The position numbers and the translations under genes are program-made. The notes beneath the pieces were generated by a model. That model made no database searches, was not told the DNA's origin, and was given only the letters and a program-made list of their open reading frames with translations. DNA of 64,000 nt from Stieleria varia (GTDB lineage Bacteria > Planctomycetota > Planctomycetia > Pirellulales > Pirellulaceae), in assembly GCF_038443385.1 (NCBI RefSeq), contig NZ_CP151726.1, forward strand, positions 7,812,001 through 7,876,000, given 5' to 3'. This document shows positions 9,373 through 17,936 of the stretch, in pieces. Numbering within the stretch: the stretch's first letter is position 1; the number at the start of each line of letters is the position of its first letter.

Positions 9373-10530
9373 ATGCACAAAGATTTGCTCGGATATTTGC
9401 TGGGAGCGTTGGAGCCCGACGAAATGCGTCGTGTGGCCCAATGGGTTCGTGAGAACCCCGCCGCTCAGCAGCAACTGCGTGAAATCGAACAGATGCTCCG
9501 TCCGTTGGACGAATTGGACGCCGACATTGAGCCTCCCAGTCACGAGGCCGAGGAAGACCTCATCGCGCGGACCATGGCCAGTTTGCCTCCGCTGCCGCCC
9601 GTGCATGAGCCTCTTGAGGCACTGCAGGAAATCGATGAAGCGGCACTCACCGATGACCAACACCACTCATCACGAACCTTCGAACTGAATTCGCGTTTGA
9701 CACCGGTCGGTATGACGGAAGGACGCAAGAGCCATCGCGTCGGCTGGATGGATTGGGTCGGTGGCTCGGTCGCCGTAGCGATTTTGTTGGGGCTGCTCGT
9801 TCCTTCACTAGCCGAAGGACGTTTCGAGGCACGCAAGATCGCTTGCCAAGATAACTTGCGTGAGTTCGGAACCGCCTTGATTCAGTACGTGACCCGCGGT
9901 GGTGGAGAACGATTGCCGGCGGTTCGTCGCGAAGGCCCGGAAGCCTTTGCAGGGGTCTACGCAATCCGTTTGGCCGATGCCGGTTTGATCGAGTCTCCCC
10001 AGATCCGCTGGTGCCCCTCGGTGGGCAACCCCATTGACTTTCAACCGGTTACCCGACGCTCGACGAAATCGGTCGACGCGCCAATCCAGCCCGCGCAGCA
10101 AGTGCAATCAGTGGTGGTGAACAAGCTCGTGTCACTGGAGCAGCTTCGATCGGCACCCGTCAATGAACTGCACGAGATCCAACGCTATTCCGGTGGCCAC
10201 TACGCCTACAGCCTGGGCGTCGTCGATCACCAGCAGTACACGTCACCCAAGTTCGAATCACGAAGCTCGTTTGCGGTGATGTCGGACGCGCCGCTGATGA
10301 TATTGACCGGCGGTGATCTGTCCAACGAGTTCGTCGGTCACAGTGGACGTGGCATGAACGTCCTGTACGAAGACGGTCGTGTTCAATTCATTGACATCGA
10401 TTCTCTCGATGCGTTGCCCGATCATCCGATGATGAACCACGCCGGACAGAGCGAAGCCGGAGTGCACCGCGACGACGCATCCTTGGCCCCCAGTTGGAGC
10501 CCACCGTTCGCAAATTCTCCGCAGCGCTGA
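9373..10530 (+). CDS. Putative membrane anti-sigma factor fused to H-Xn-DG (DUF1559-like) domain
   Basis: From ATG 9373 the 385-residue product starts MHKDLLGYLLGALEPDEMRR, like the N-terminal cytoplasmic helical domain of anti-sigma factors (no HxxxCxxC zinc motif). A Glu-rich linker and one transmembrane helix (GGSVAVAILLGLLVPSLAEG) follow. The outer part begins ARKIACQDNLREFGTALIQY, the consensus of pseudopilin/DUF1559 proteins, and contains GHSGRGMNVLYEDGRVQF, an H-X10-DG variant of the H-X9-DG motif. The in-frame GTG at 9304 is a less likely start. Placement 168 bp after the ECF gene suggests it senses an envelope signal and holds that sigma factor; this is inference. Confidence 0.75.
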   Translation: MHKDLLGYLLGALEPDEMRRVAQWVRENPAAQQQLREIEQMLRPLDELDADIEPPSHEAEEDLIARTMASLPPLPPVHEPLEALQEIDEAALTDDQHHSSRTFELNSRLTPVGMTEGRKSHRVGWMDWVGGSVAVAILLGLLVPSLAEGRFEARKIACQDNLREFGTALIQYVTRGGGERLPAVRREGPEAFAGVYAIRLADAGLIESPQIRWCPSVGNPIDFQPVTRRSTKSVDAPIQPAQQVQSVVVNKLVSLEQLRSAPVNELHEIQRYSGGHYAYSLGVVDHQQYTSPKFESRSSFAVMSDAPLMILTGGDLSNEFVGHSGRGMNVLYEDGRVQFIDIDSLDALPDHPMMNHAGQSEAGVHRDDASLAPSWSPPFANSPQR

Positions 10531-10708
10531 ACCCGGATTATTCACGCGACTCACTGCGGTTTTCGCTATGCGTTTGCACGAAACGGTTTGCGCATATTGG
10601 TACGAAAACAGTCTGCGCATATGAGCCGCCACGCGATAGCGTCCGGTTCTCACGCCTATACTCGGGAACCGGACGCTATCGCGTGCCGGCTGATGAATAA
10701 TCCGGGCT
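10531..10708. repeat. Palindromic repeat, family B copy 1
   Basis: A 25-bp inverted repeat with one mismatch (10625-10649 against 10666-10690, core GATAGCGTCCGGTTC) lies inside a longer element. Its outer ends are ACCCGGATTATTCA (10531) and TGAATAATCCGGG (10693-10705). The same core is found at about 29106-29145 and 31889-31953. The element starts directly after the stop codon of the anti-sigma gene. Confidence 0.8.
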
Positions 10709-10826
10709 AGCGGTCTGGGACAGCTCGATGTTCGGGTTTGCCGTAGTGGATCTTGTTAAAGATCCCACCGCTACAGGATCTTTAACAAGATCCACTACTC
10801 TAAAAATAAGTTGTCACAGACCACTA
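10707..10826. repeat. Palindromic repeat, family C copy 1
   Basis: The outer inverted repeat CTAGCGGTCTGGGACA (10707) pairs imperfectly with TGTCACAGACCACTAG (10812). Inside is a hairpin of TAGTGGATCTTGTTAAAGATC against GATCTTTAACAAGATCCACTA (each arm shown in part). A second copy is at about 24150-24246. The right end supplies the stop codon of the sirtuin gene, so insertion may have shaped that gene's 3' end. Confidence 0.78.
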
Positions 10827-11519
10827 GTGTGACAGCGAACGCAACAGTTTCGGTACTTCGATCGATGCTTTTCCACGAATCGTCTGATCAAAGATACTGC
10901 TTTGAGGCGTGTCATCCAAATTGATTTCGATGCGTCGGCAATCGGCACGCGTAGCCGTCACAATACCAGCCGCGGGGTAAACGACGGCGGAGGTTCCGAT
11001 CGCGAGAAACAAATCGGCTTCGGCTGCCGCGTCGGCGATTTGCTCCAAACCAATCGGGATTTCGCCAAACCAGACCACGTGTGGTCTCAAGCATCCCAGC
11101 CATTGAGGGTTTTTGGGATGAGGCGTGGACGTGGAAAGGTCATCCGTCCAGGGAAAAATCTCGTCCGTCTTGGTGCAGCGGACCTTGAGCAGCTCGCCGT
11201 GCATCGGCAAGACGTTCCTACTGCCTGCTCGCTGATGCAAGTTGTCGATGTTTTGAGTGACCAACAAGATGTCATCGTTGTGTTGCTGCTCGAACTCGGC
11301 CAAGGCGAGGTGTGCCGCGTTGGGCTGGATGTCGCTTTCCTGCAAGCGGGCACGACGCGCGTTGTAGAACTTGTGAACCAGCGACGGGTTTCGAGCGAAA
11401 CCCTGAGGCGTGGCCACTTCTTCGATCGCGTGGCCTTCCCACAATCCATCGTCACCACGAAAGGTCGGGATCCCAGACTCGGCCGAGATTCCCGCACCGG
11501 TCAGCACGAGTATTTTCAT
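10824..11519 (-). CDS. cobB: Class III sirtuin, NAD-dependent protein deacylase
   Basis: 231 residues with GAGISAESGIPTFRG for NAD binding, TQNIDNLHQRAGS, the catalytic H107 in MHGE, and RPHVVWFGE. Y52 and R55 in FYNARRARL are the class III pair that recognises succinyl- or malonyl-lysine, so desuccinylation is likely beside deacetylation. Only two cysteines (C115, C143) remain where homologues carry four zinc ligands, and the small zinc module looks eroded. It is on the minus strand, downstream of the bam genes by 22 bp from their nearest end, so it may be co-transcribed with them. Confidence 0.93.
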   Translation of the reverse strand: MKILVLTGAGISAESGIPTFRGDDGLWEGHAIEEVATPQGFARNPSLVHKFYNARRARLQESDIQPNAAHLALAEFEQQHNDDILLVTQNIDNLHQRAGSRNVLPMHGELLKVRCTKTDEIFPWTDDLSTSTPHPKNPQWLGCLRPHVVWFGEIPIGLEQIADAAAEADLFLAIGTSAVVYPAAGIVTATRADCRRIEINLDDTPQSSIFDQTIRGKASIEVPKLLRSLSH

Positions 11520-11541
11520 CGTATCGATTTCATTGATCGGT

Positions 11542-13431
11542 TTAGCGAACGACGCTCATGTAGAAGCTAAAGATTCGCTTGTCGTCGGTGTCCGCCATCG
11601 CAACGGGGAATGCAAAGTCGAATGCGAGCGGCGCGGGGCCGAGAGCGGGAATGGCGACCCGCAAACCGGCACCGGGTGCGACTCGGAACGAATCACTGTT
11701 CAGCTCGATGTCTTGCTCGACGGTTCCAAAGTCAACAAACGTGACTCCACGGAACGCGTCGTCCGCGGTGATCGGGAACATGTACTCGACGGAGTTGAGC
11801 CATTGAAAACGACCACCCGCTTCGATCCCGTCGACCACCGGGCTGGCACCCCGAAAATCGAAACCTCGGATCGTCGCGTAGCCACCGGCAAAGAAATTTT
11901 CGAAAATGGGTGTGTCGTTGCCACTGAAACCGAGCTGCGTGGAATACGACAAGGTTTGCTTGCCCGAGTTGTCGGCTCGTGAAGTCAGCAACCAATACTT
12001 GCGATACTCGGCTTCGATCTTGGAGTAGTCAAAGTCACCAAAGACTTCTTCGAAACTGAGCTGAAAGTAGTGACCGCTGCTGGGCTGGATCGGGCTGTCA
12101 CGCGTGTTGTGCGTCAAGCTGATCAGGCCGCTGTAGAGTTCGTTGCGACCGACGGCATCAGCCAGAATGGGTGTTTGAGTCAATCCGCCGCCGCCATCGG
12201 GAACGGTTGCACGTGCATCGTCGAGCTTGACCCGTTGTCCACTGATGCCGACCGAAAGCGAAAGGTCAGGTGTGATTCGATAGCCCAAGCTCGTTCGCAT
12301 CCCCAACCGGTTTTCGTCCCAGTCGCGGAACCGTCGATCATACAAGAACCCGCTGACCGAGAAACTCAGTGGCAAGTAACCCAACAGATTGGGAGTCGCC
12401 CATTGAGCTGAGTAGCGGTCGAACTGACTACCGGGCGCCATTTCCAATCGGAATGTTTCACCTGCGCCACGAAACGCAGTGCCGCCCAGCAGGTCTCGGA
12501 AAGATCGAGGCCATCGGGTGATGTCAAAGTTCCGCTCATCGACCGTGATTTGGCCGGTGACGCCGGCGTCGCTGTTGACCGCTGCACCAAACATGATCCG
12601 ACCGGTACGTGCCGGAAACCCGTTGACGATCAAATCGGCGACGCGAACATTGGGCGAGTACACAGGGTCGGTCCCGATCGGCGGGAATGCCGGCCCGAGT
12701 CCAGGGATGGTGGACGGTTGAGGCTGGACCGTTCGTGGTCCGAATTGAGTGGGAGGGAATGTCGTCGTGCTGTTGACCACCGGCGGCGGTGGCTCGGCTA
12801 AGTATCCACCCTGCGGGTACTGCTCGGATGGATATTGCTCAGCGGAATACGGATTCCCTCCCGCGTTGGGCTGGACGGCGTATCCATTGCTATCGACCAA
12901 TGGAACGGGGGCCGGCTGAGTGTAGGGTTGGTTGGTGCCCAAAGTGTAGCCCGGCTGTGGTGGCTGCGGGACGGATTGTCCGGAATATTGATTGGGGTAT
13001 TGGCGAGCTACATACGGCTCATCAATAGCTGCCGTTTGAGCGACCAAACCGTTGATTGCGTTCTGTCCGTCCAGTGGTGCCGAGTGAATGGCGTGAGAAA
13101 CGCCTCCGGGCATTGGGTATCCACTCTGCTGCACTGCTTGGGTGACAGGGTTCACGGTGGTCGCATCAGCTACCGTCGCCACCGCCCCGCTACCTGGAGC
13201 GGCATTGCTGGCGGACATGCCGCCTGATTGGACTGCGGGGAATCTCGGATTCAACTGGGCGCACCCCGTCAGCGTCGCGGTGAACGCCATGACGATCACG
13301 CAAGCCAAGTATCCGCAGCGTCGGTATGTGAAAAGTTCCATTCGGTCCGTTGCACGTGAAAGGGAGCGAAAGAGTGATCGGTAAAAGTGCCCGAGGATGA
13401 GCAACACGGTTCTGAACGACAAGTGATTCAT
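11542..13431 (-). CDS. BamA/Omp85-type outer-membrane barrel protein with lipoprotein signal
   Basis: 629 residues from ATG 13431, which overlaps the stop of the upstream POTRA gene as TGATG. An internal ATG at 13341 would give a shorter, cleaner lipoprotein signal (lipobox LTGC, Cys57 of the long form). About 200 residues of Gln/Pro/Tyr-rich linker follow. From about residue 265 there is an Omp85 barrel: GRIMFGAAVNSDAG, FDITRWPRSFRDLLGGTAFR, the loop-6 type RGF in ATIRGFDFRGASP, and a terminal strand ending SFYMSVVR. It carries no POTRA domain; these are encoded by the preceding gene. Together they would insert barrel proteins in the outer membrane. Confidence 0.85.
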   Translation of the reverse strand: MNHLSFRTVLLILGHFYRSLFRSLSRATDRMELFTYRRCGYLACVIVMAFTATLTGCAQLNPRFPAVQSGGMSASNAAPGSGAVATVADATTVNPVTQAVQQSGYPMPGGVSHAIHSAPLDGQNAINGLVAQTAAIDEPYVARQYPNQYSGQSVPQPPQPGYTLGTNQPYTQPAPVPLVDSNGYAVQPNAGGNPYSAEQYPSEQYPQGGYLAEPPPPVVNSTTTFPPTQFGPRTVQPQPSTIPGLGPAFPPIGTDPVYSPNVRVADLIVNGFPARTGRIMFGAAVNSDAGVTGQITVDERNFDITRWPRSFRDLLGGTAFRGAGETFRLEMAPGSQFDRYSAQWATPNLLGYLPLSFSVSGFLYDRRFRDWDENRLGMRTSLGYRITPDLSLSVGISGQRVKLDDARATVPDGGGGLTQTPILADAVGRNELYSGLISLTHNTRDSPIQPSSGHYFQLSFEEVFGDFDYSKIEAEYRKYWLLTSRADNSGKQTLSYSTQLGFSGNDTPIFENFFAGGYATIRGFDFRGASPVVDGIEAGGRFQWLNSVEYMFPITADDAFRGVTFVDFGTVEQDIELNSDSFRVAPGAGLRVAIPALGPAPLAFDFAFPVAMADTDDKRIFSFYMSVVR

Positions 13432-15080
13432 CAGCGGTACCTGCTTTCAGCCGGCTCGACAATGATGTCCGGCGGATCGGCGACTTGGGGGTTCGTCTCC
13501 AGCAGGTTGCTGCCGACCACACGTCGTCGAGCCGTCTCGAGGAACTTGCGATTGATCCAATCGCCCTCACGCATGTCGAGCATGTTCAGCATCACGGTCT
13601 CACGCATCAGGTGCGGTTCGCCTTCGATGTTGACTCGGATCTTGCCGATCTTCCAACGATCGCCTTCGGTGATTTCGTAAACGAGATCGACCGACTGATC
13701 GTCGTCACGCATGATCGTCCGCGGATTGACTTCGGCGTAGATGAACCCGAGTTCGCCGTAGCCGTAGACGAGTTCACCGACGTCTTTGCGAAGCGTGGTG
13801 CCGTCAAACATGTCGCCTGATTTGAGTGTCAGTCGTTTGAACAGTGATTCTTCTTTGACAAACTGGGTGCCGGTGATTTGGACGCTGTTGATTTTGAATC
13901 GTTTGCCTTCGTTGATCACAAATTTGACCGTCAGCCACTTGCCCGTCTCGTCGTAGAAAATTTGTCGGCCGACTGTGGCGGTCAAATATCCCAGGTTGTG
14001 ATAGGTGGAGGCCAGGATGTCCACGTCGGCATCGATCTTGTTCATGTCGGCGATGTTGAACGACCAACGTCCGACGTACATGAACGGCCCTCGGCTCTTG
14101 ATGATTTTTTTCAAGCGAGCTTCACTGAGCAGTTGGTTGCCGACGATCTGAATGTCGTGGATGCGTTCCAGTGGTCCTTCATTGATCCGAAAGACAACCG
14201 CGCCAGGGTCGTCTTTGAATCCGATGACCGAGGTGATGGCGATCTGATTGAAACCTTTTTCTTTGTAGAAATCGATCAGCCGTCGGCGTGCCGATTCGAT
14301 CGCAAACTCGCTCAGCGGGTCGTTCACGCTCAAGCCGGTGCGTCCAGATAGTTCGCGATCGTTCAAGCCGCGTCGTCCGTGGAATTGGATGCTGGTGATC
14401 AGGGGACGCTCGTGGACGAAGAACGTGATCGCCATGCCCTCGTCGGTTTCGGTTTCTTTGAACGTGACGTGGTCAAACGAACCCATGTCTTGCAAACGTC
14501 GCACGTCACCGAGCACTGTTTCGTAATCGTAGAAACGTCCTTTGCGGGTTTGCAGTTGCTGAGAGATGGCCGCCGTGGTCAGCTTGCGATTGCCCGAGAC
14601 TCGAACCGTGGCGACGAGCTTTTCGCCTTTTTCGCGAGCGATCGGTAGGGAATCGAGTGTGTGAATATGGTCACGAAACTTAGGACGCTCGGCCGGTCCC
14701 GGCACACCGCCGCCACCGCCCGCGCCGCCAAACCCGCCGCCACCGAACTGTGCAGAGGCGCGGGGCGATAGGGCTGCAAAAATGCACCCGAGGGCCAACG
14801 CCGCCAGTATTGTCAGGAAGGCTGCGTGTCGTTGGCGAGGCCGGGCCAGTTCTGAAGTGGCCAGTTCTGAAGTGGCCAGTTCTGAAGTGGCCAGTGCCGA
14901 AGTGGCCAGTGCCGAAGTGGCCAGTGCCGAAGTGGCGTGGGCCGAAGTGGCATGGGCCGTAGTGGCATGGGCACACATCGCCAGACCTGCTGGTTTGCTC
15001 GCTGGCAATCGTTCGAAACGAGTTTCCACCCTGGGATCCTCCTGGAACGCTTCTGTTCGCGGTATCTTGGTTGACGTCAT
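13431..15080 (-). CDS. Five-POTRA protein, N-terminal half of a split BamA
   Basis: 549 residues. About 80 N-terminal residues contain nine five-residue repeats (HATSA, LATSA, LATSE) before a hydrophobic export segment (AAFLTILAALALGCIFAALS) and a Gly-rich linker. Five POTRA domains follow at about residues 154-228, 229-308, 309-400, 401-480 and 481-545; each starts with a strand such as VATVRVSGN, IHDIQIVGN or INSVQITGT. The protein ends where a BamA barrel would begin, and the barrel is encoded by the next gene, coupled by a TGATG overlap. ATG 14981 is an alternative start. Confidence 0.87.
   Translation of the reverse strand: MTSTKIPRTEAFQEDPRVETRFERLPASKPAGLAMCAHATTAHATSAHATSALATSALATSALATSELATSELATSELARPRQRHAAFLTILAALALGCIFAALSPRASAQFGGGGFGGAGGGGGVPGPAERPKFRDHIHTLDSLPIAREKGEKLVATVRVSGNRKLTTAAISQQLQTRKGRFYDYETVLGDVRRLQDMGSFDHVTFKETETDEGMAITFFVHERPLITSIQFHGRRGLNDRELSGRTGLSVNDPLSEFAIESARRRLIDFYKEKGFNQIAITSVIGFKDDPGAVVFRINEGPLERIHDIQIVGNQLLSEARLKKIIKSRGPFMYVGRWSFNIADMNKIDADVDILASTYHNLGYLTATVGRQIFYDETGKWLTVKFVINEGKRFKINSVQITGTQFVKEESLFKRLTLKSGDMFDGTTLRKDVGELVYGYGELGFIYAEVNPRTIMRDDDQSVDLVYEITEGDRWKIGKIRVNIEGEPHLMRETVMLNMLDMREGDWINRKFLETARRRVVGSNLLETNPQVADPPDIIVEPAESRYR
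14845..14979. repeat. 15-bp tandem repeat in the POTRA gene
   Basis: Nine 15-bp units of the type GCCAGTTCTGAAGTG or GCCAGTGCCGAAGTG encode, on the minus strand, the pentapeptides HATSA, LATSA and LATSE ahead of the export signal. The unit length keeps the frame, and the near identity of neighbouring units suggests recent expansion. Confidence 0.88.
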
Positions 15081-15364
15081 GCCGTGCCGTTGACCGTAGT
15101 TACTGACCGTGGTTGCTGATCGTTTGTTGCATTTTCAATGGCCTGGACACAGAATCCGCTGCGTGCGAGGCCAATCAACCCGATACGTACCAACGCTGGC
15201 TTCATCGACACAAGGTAGATTCGCCCCTGCGGCTTGAACAAAAGCGCGTCTTTTTGACAACCTTTTCCGCAAGACGTAACCGTCTGCCGCCTGGCGGGCT
15301 CTGACGTCCTTGTCCCGCATTTGCCGATCCCACCAAGTCGCTTCCTCTTGCCGCGTCGTTGTCC

Positions 15365-16303
15365 ATGGACGAAGTCATCATTGTGTCGAGCCCGAAAGCG
15401 GGCAGTGGAGCAGGTCGGGAACAGATTCCTCGCTTGGTCGAAATGCTGACCGAGTCGGAAATCCATCATCATTTGACCGTCTCCATCGACGAGATGATCG
15501 ATCATGTTGCTCGCATTCGCAGCACGGGTGAGGCGGAGCCACTGGTCATTGCCGCCGGTGGCGATGGCACCGTCAGCTTGGTTGCGAAGCACTTGGACTG
15601 CGAAACTCGAATTCTGCCCTTGCCGTTGGGGACCGAGAATTTGCTGGCAAAATATTTTGGGCACAGTTGCAACGCGGCTCACGTCATGCAAACCATTCGG
15701 ACCGGAACCGAGTTCAGACTGGACGCTGGCTTGGCGAACGGGCAGTTGTTTCTCGTGATGGTCTCGTGCGGCTTCGACGCTGACGTCGTTCGACGACTCC
15801 ACCTCAAGCGGCGTGGTCACATACGCAAGTTCAGCTACGCCAAGCCGATTTGGCAGTCGTTGATGAGATATTCATTCCCAAGAATCCGGGTGAGCTTAGG
15901 TTTCAATGGAATTGACCCGCCCACTGGCACAGCCGTGGGGGACGGTGACGAAGTCGCGTGGGCGATGGTGTTCAATCTGCCCAAGTATGGTGGTGGCCTG
16001 CATATCATCCCTGATTCGGTGGGCAACGACGGCAAACTGGACTTGATCACCATGAAGAATGGTTCCGTGTTTCACGGCTTGCGATATGTCATGGGGATCG
16101 CAACTGGTCGCCACCAAACCTTTTCGGACGTGAAACGTTGCCAGGCGACCAAGCTGCGTCTGGAATCGGAGAGGCGAGTGCCTTACCAAGTCGATGGCGA
16201 CTATGCGGGACGCCTACCGCTGGAAATCGAGATCTTGCCCTCACGTGTTCGTTTGCTGGTACCGGTCGAGTTCGCAAATGCACACGGTTCCTTGACGACC
16301 TAG
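15365..16303 (+). CDS. Diacylglycerol/sphingosine kinase-like lipid kinase
   Basis: 312 residues. The N-terminal kinase fold carries IIVSSPKAGSG and the nucleotide-binding AAGGDGTVS (G65-T69), followed by LPLGTENLLAKYFG, where the family usually has PLGTANDFA. The C-terminal lobe has PDSVGNDGKLDLITMKNG and ends YQVDGDYAGRLPLEIEILP. These are the hallmarks of the YegS/BmrU/DagK family, which phosphorylates diacylglycerol or related lipids at the membrane. An in-frame TTG six bases upstream is possible, but ATG 15365 is simpler. It is divergent from the bam genes by 284 bp. Confidence 0.9.
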   Translation: MDEVIIVSSPKAGSGAGREQIPRLVEMLTESEIHHHLTVSIDEMIDHVARIRSTGEAEPLVIAAGGDGTVSLVAKHLDCETRILPLPLGTENLLAKYFGHSCNAAHVMQTIRTGTEFRLDAGLANGQLFLVMVSCGFDADVVRRLHLKRRGHIRKFSYAKPIWQSLMRYSFPRIRVSLGFNGIDPPTGTAVGDGDEVAWAMVFNLPKYGGGLHIIPDSVGNDGKLDLITMKNGSVFHGLRYVMGIATGRHQTFSDVKRCQATKLRLESERRVPYQVDGDYAGRLPLEIEILPSRVRLLVPVEFANAHGSLTT

Positions 16304-16378
16304 TCAATCTTGGCGATCTGATCTCAAATGAGAGGAAACGATCATGGCACGTTTCTTTCCACCCAGCCCGAGCATCAC

Positions 16379-16888
16379 ATGCTTCCTATCGACATCGTTT
16401 CACGCGTTTTGCACGTCTTGACCGCCATCATGTTGCTCGGCGGCAGCATTTTCACGCTGCTGGTGCTACTGCCGTCGGCCAAGACATTGTCCGACGAATC
16501 TCATCAGCAACTTGCCTCTGCGGTCGGCGGTCGCTGGAAACGTCTGGTCCACGTCGGAATCCTGTTGTTGCTGGCGACGGGACTCTACAACTACGTGCGA
16601 GCCGTATCCCTGCACAAAGGGGACTCGCTCTACCATGCCCTGTTGGGAACAAAAATGCTGTTGGCGTTGGCCGTGTTCTTTCTCGCCTCAGCGCTGGTGG
16701 GACGCAGCAAGAAACTGCAGCCGATCCGAGATCAACGCAAACGGTGGATCACTGTTGTGGTCCTGATGGGCATTGCAATCGTTGCCATCTCGGGGTTTGT
16801 CAAAGTCCGCGGGGTGCCGGCAGGACTGGCGACGATTGAGAATATTTCGACAGAAGAATTTGAGCCGCAAACTCCAACTCAACCGTGA
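16379..16888 (+). CDS. CopD-like integral membrane protein
   Basis: 169 residues from ATG 16379 with four transmembrane segments (VLHVLTAIMLLGGSIFTLLV, LVHVGILLLLATGLYNYV, LLGTKMLLALAVFFLASALV, WITVVVLMGIAIVAISGFV). A His in the first helix and another in the second resemble the CopD/DUF2269 group of four-helix proteins, which may bind haem or copper, but the match is weak. It lies 75 bp after the lipid-kinase gene in the same direction and converges on the PAP2 gene with a gap of 6 bp. Confidence 0.7.
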   Translation: MLPIDIVSRVLHVLTAIMLLGGSIFTLLVLLPSAKTLSDESHQQLASAVGGRWKRLVHVGILLLLATGLYNYVRAVSLHKGDSLYHALLGTKMLLALAVFFLASALVGRSKKLQPIRDQRKRWITVVVLMGIAIVAISGFVKVRGVPAGLATIENISTEEFEPQTPTQP

Positions 16889-16894
16889 GAGACT

Positions 16895-17710
16895 TCAAGC
16901 CGCTTTGCGAACGGCATCGTCGACGGTTTCGTCACCGCCGGTGGATCGGTCCGCAGAGCGGCGTCGCCCTGTCAATTCTGGTTGCATCTTTTCAAACAAG
17001 CTGCCCAAGAGCTTGGGATGCGTGCATGCATAGGCCCACAGCAGACCGAACGCGGCACCACCGAACAAATCGCTGACGAAGTGAGCCCCGGTGTGCAGAC
17101 GCTGCACGAATGTTCCCAAACAGATCAAGGCAAAGAGCCATCGTCCACGCGGCAACACGGCACACAAACCGATGGTCAATGCGATCGCGGTGGCTACATC
17201 TCCACTGGGAAACGCTCGCGTGCTGGCGTCGAACGTAGCAACCTGACTGAGATTCCAATCGAAAGCCCACAGCCAAGCCGAGTCGTGACGGGCCATGTCA
17301 AGGTTCAAGCCGCTGGGGCGCGGACGCAGCACGAACATCTTTACCATCGTCGCAATGGCTCCGGCACCCATCGCCATCGTCGCTAAACGAGGCAAATGCC
17401 ATCGCAGTCGTGGGGCCATCAAAAAGATAGCAACGAACACGAGCAAAATACCGCTGCCGTGTGAGAACACACGCATCAAATCAATTGCGTCAGAAAGCTC
17501 CTTGGGCAACGGTTTGGACGCAAACCATTGTGCCATCGGGACATCGATCAAGGTGATCATGGGCACGGTCAGCAACATGATCGAGGCGATCCACAACAAC
17601 AATGACGGGCGAATGTACCCGACACGCTGGGTGATCGTGGGGGCCCGCAACGCCATCATTGCAATGAGAGGAGTGGGCTTGTCGTCGGATCGTGTTTCAC
17701 GCGGTGGCAT
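16895..17710 (-). CDS. PAP2-superfamily membrane phosphatase with PSGD variant motif
   Basis: 271 residues from ATG 17710; GTG 17731 is also in frame. Several transmembrane helices carry the three PAP2 motifs: K124-X6-R131-P132, then P168-S-G-D171, then R204-X5-H210-X3-D214. Motif 2 normally reads PSGH, and its His is the acid that protonates the leaving group; here it is Asp. Motifs 1 and 3, including the nucleophilic His210, are intact. Likely substrates are phosphatidate or undecaprenyl pyrophosphate. Nearby lipid-kinase and membrane genes fit a lipid-phosphate role. Confidence 0.88.
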   Translation of the reverse strand: MPPRETRSDDKPTPLIAMMALRAPTITQRVGYIRPSLLLWIASIMLLTVPMITLIDVPMAQWFASKPLPKELSDAIDLMRVFSHGSGILLVFVAIFLMAPRLRWHLPRLATMAMGAGAIATMVKMFVLRPRPSGLNLDMARHDSAWLWAFDWNLSQVATFDASTRAFPSGDVATAIALTIGLCAVLPRGRWLFALICLGTFVQRLHTGAHFVSDLFGGAAFGLLWAYACTHPKLLGSLFEKMQPELTGRRRSADRSTGGDETVDDAVRKAA

Positions 17711-17936
17711 GGACGATAACCTTGCAGACACAGTCGGTGTGGTCGCACAACATCAGTGCATCGGGAACGTAACCAAATCGCATCCCCGAGCGAAAGATCA
17801 GCGTTGCGACGCCATACTTCATCGACCAACGAGGCAGGCATTGTCCGCCCGTTTGAACAGTTTTGTTGAACTTTGACGATTAGGCGGCCGATGACGATCC
17901 TAACGAAAAAGTATTTCACTGTTCTGGACGTCTGCC

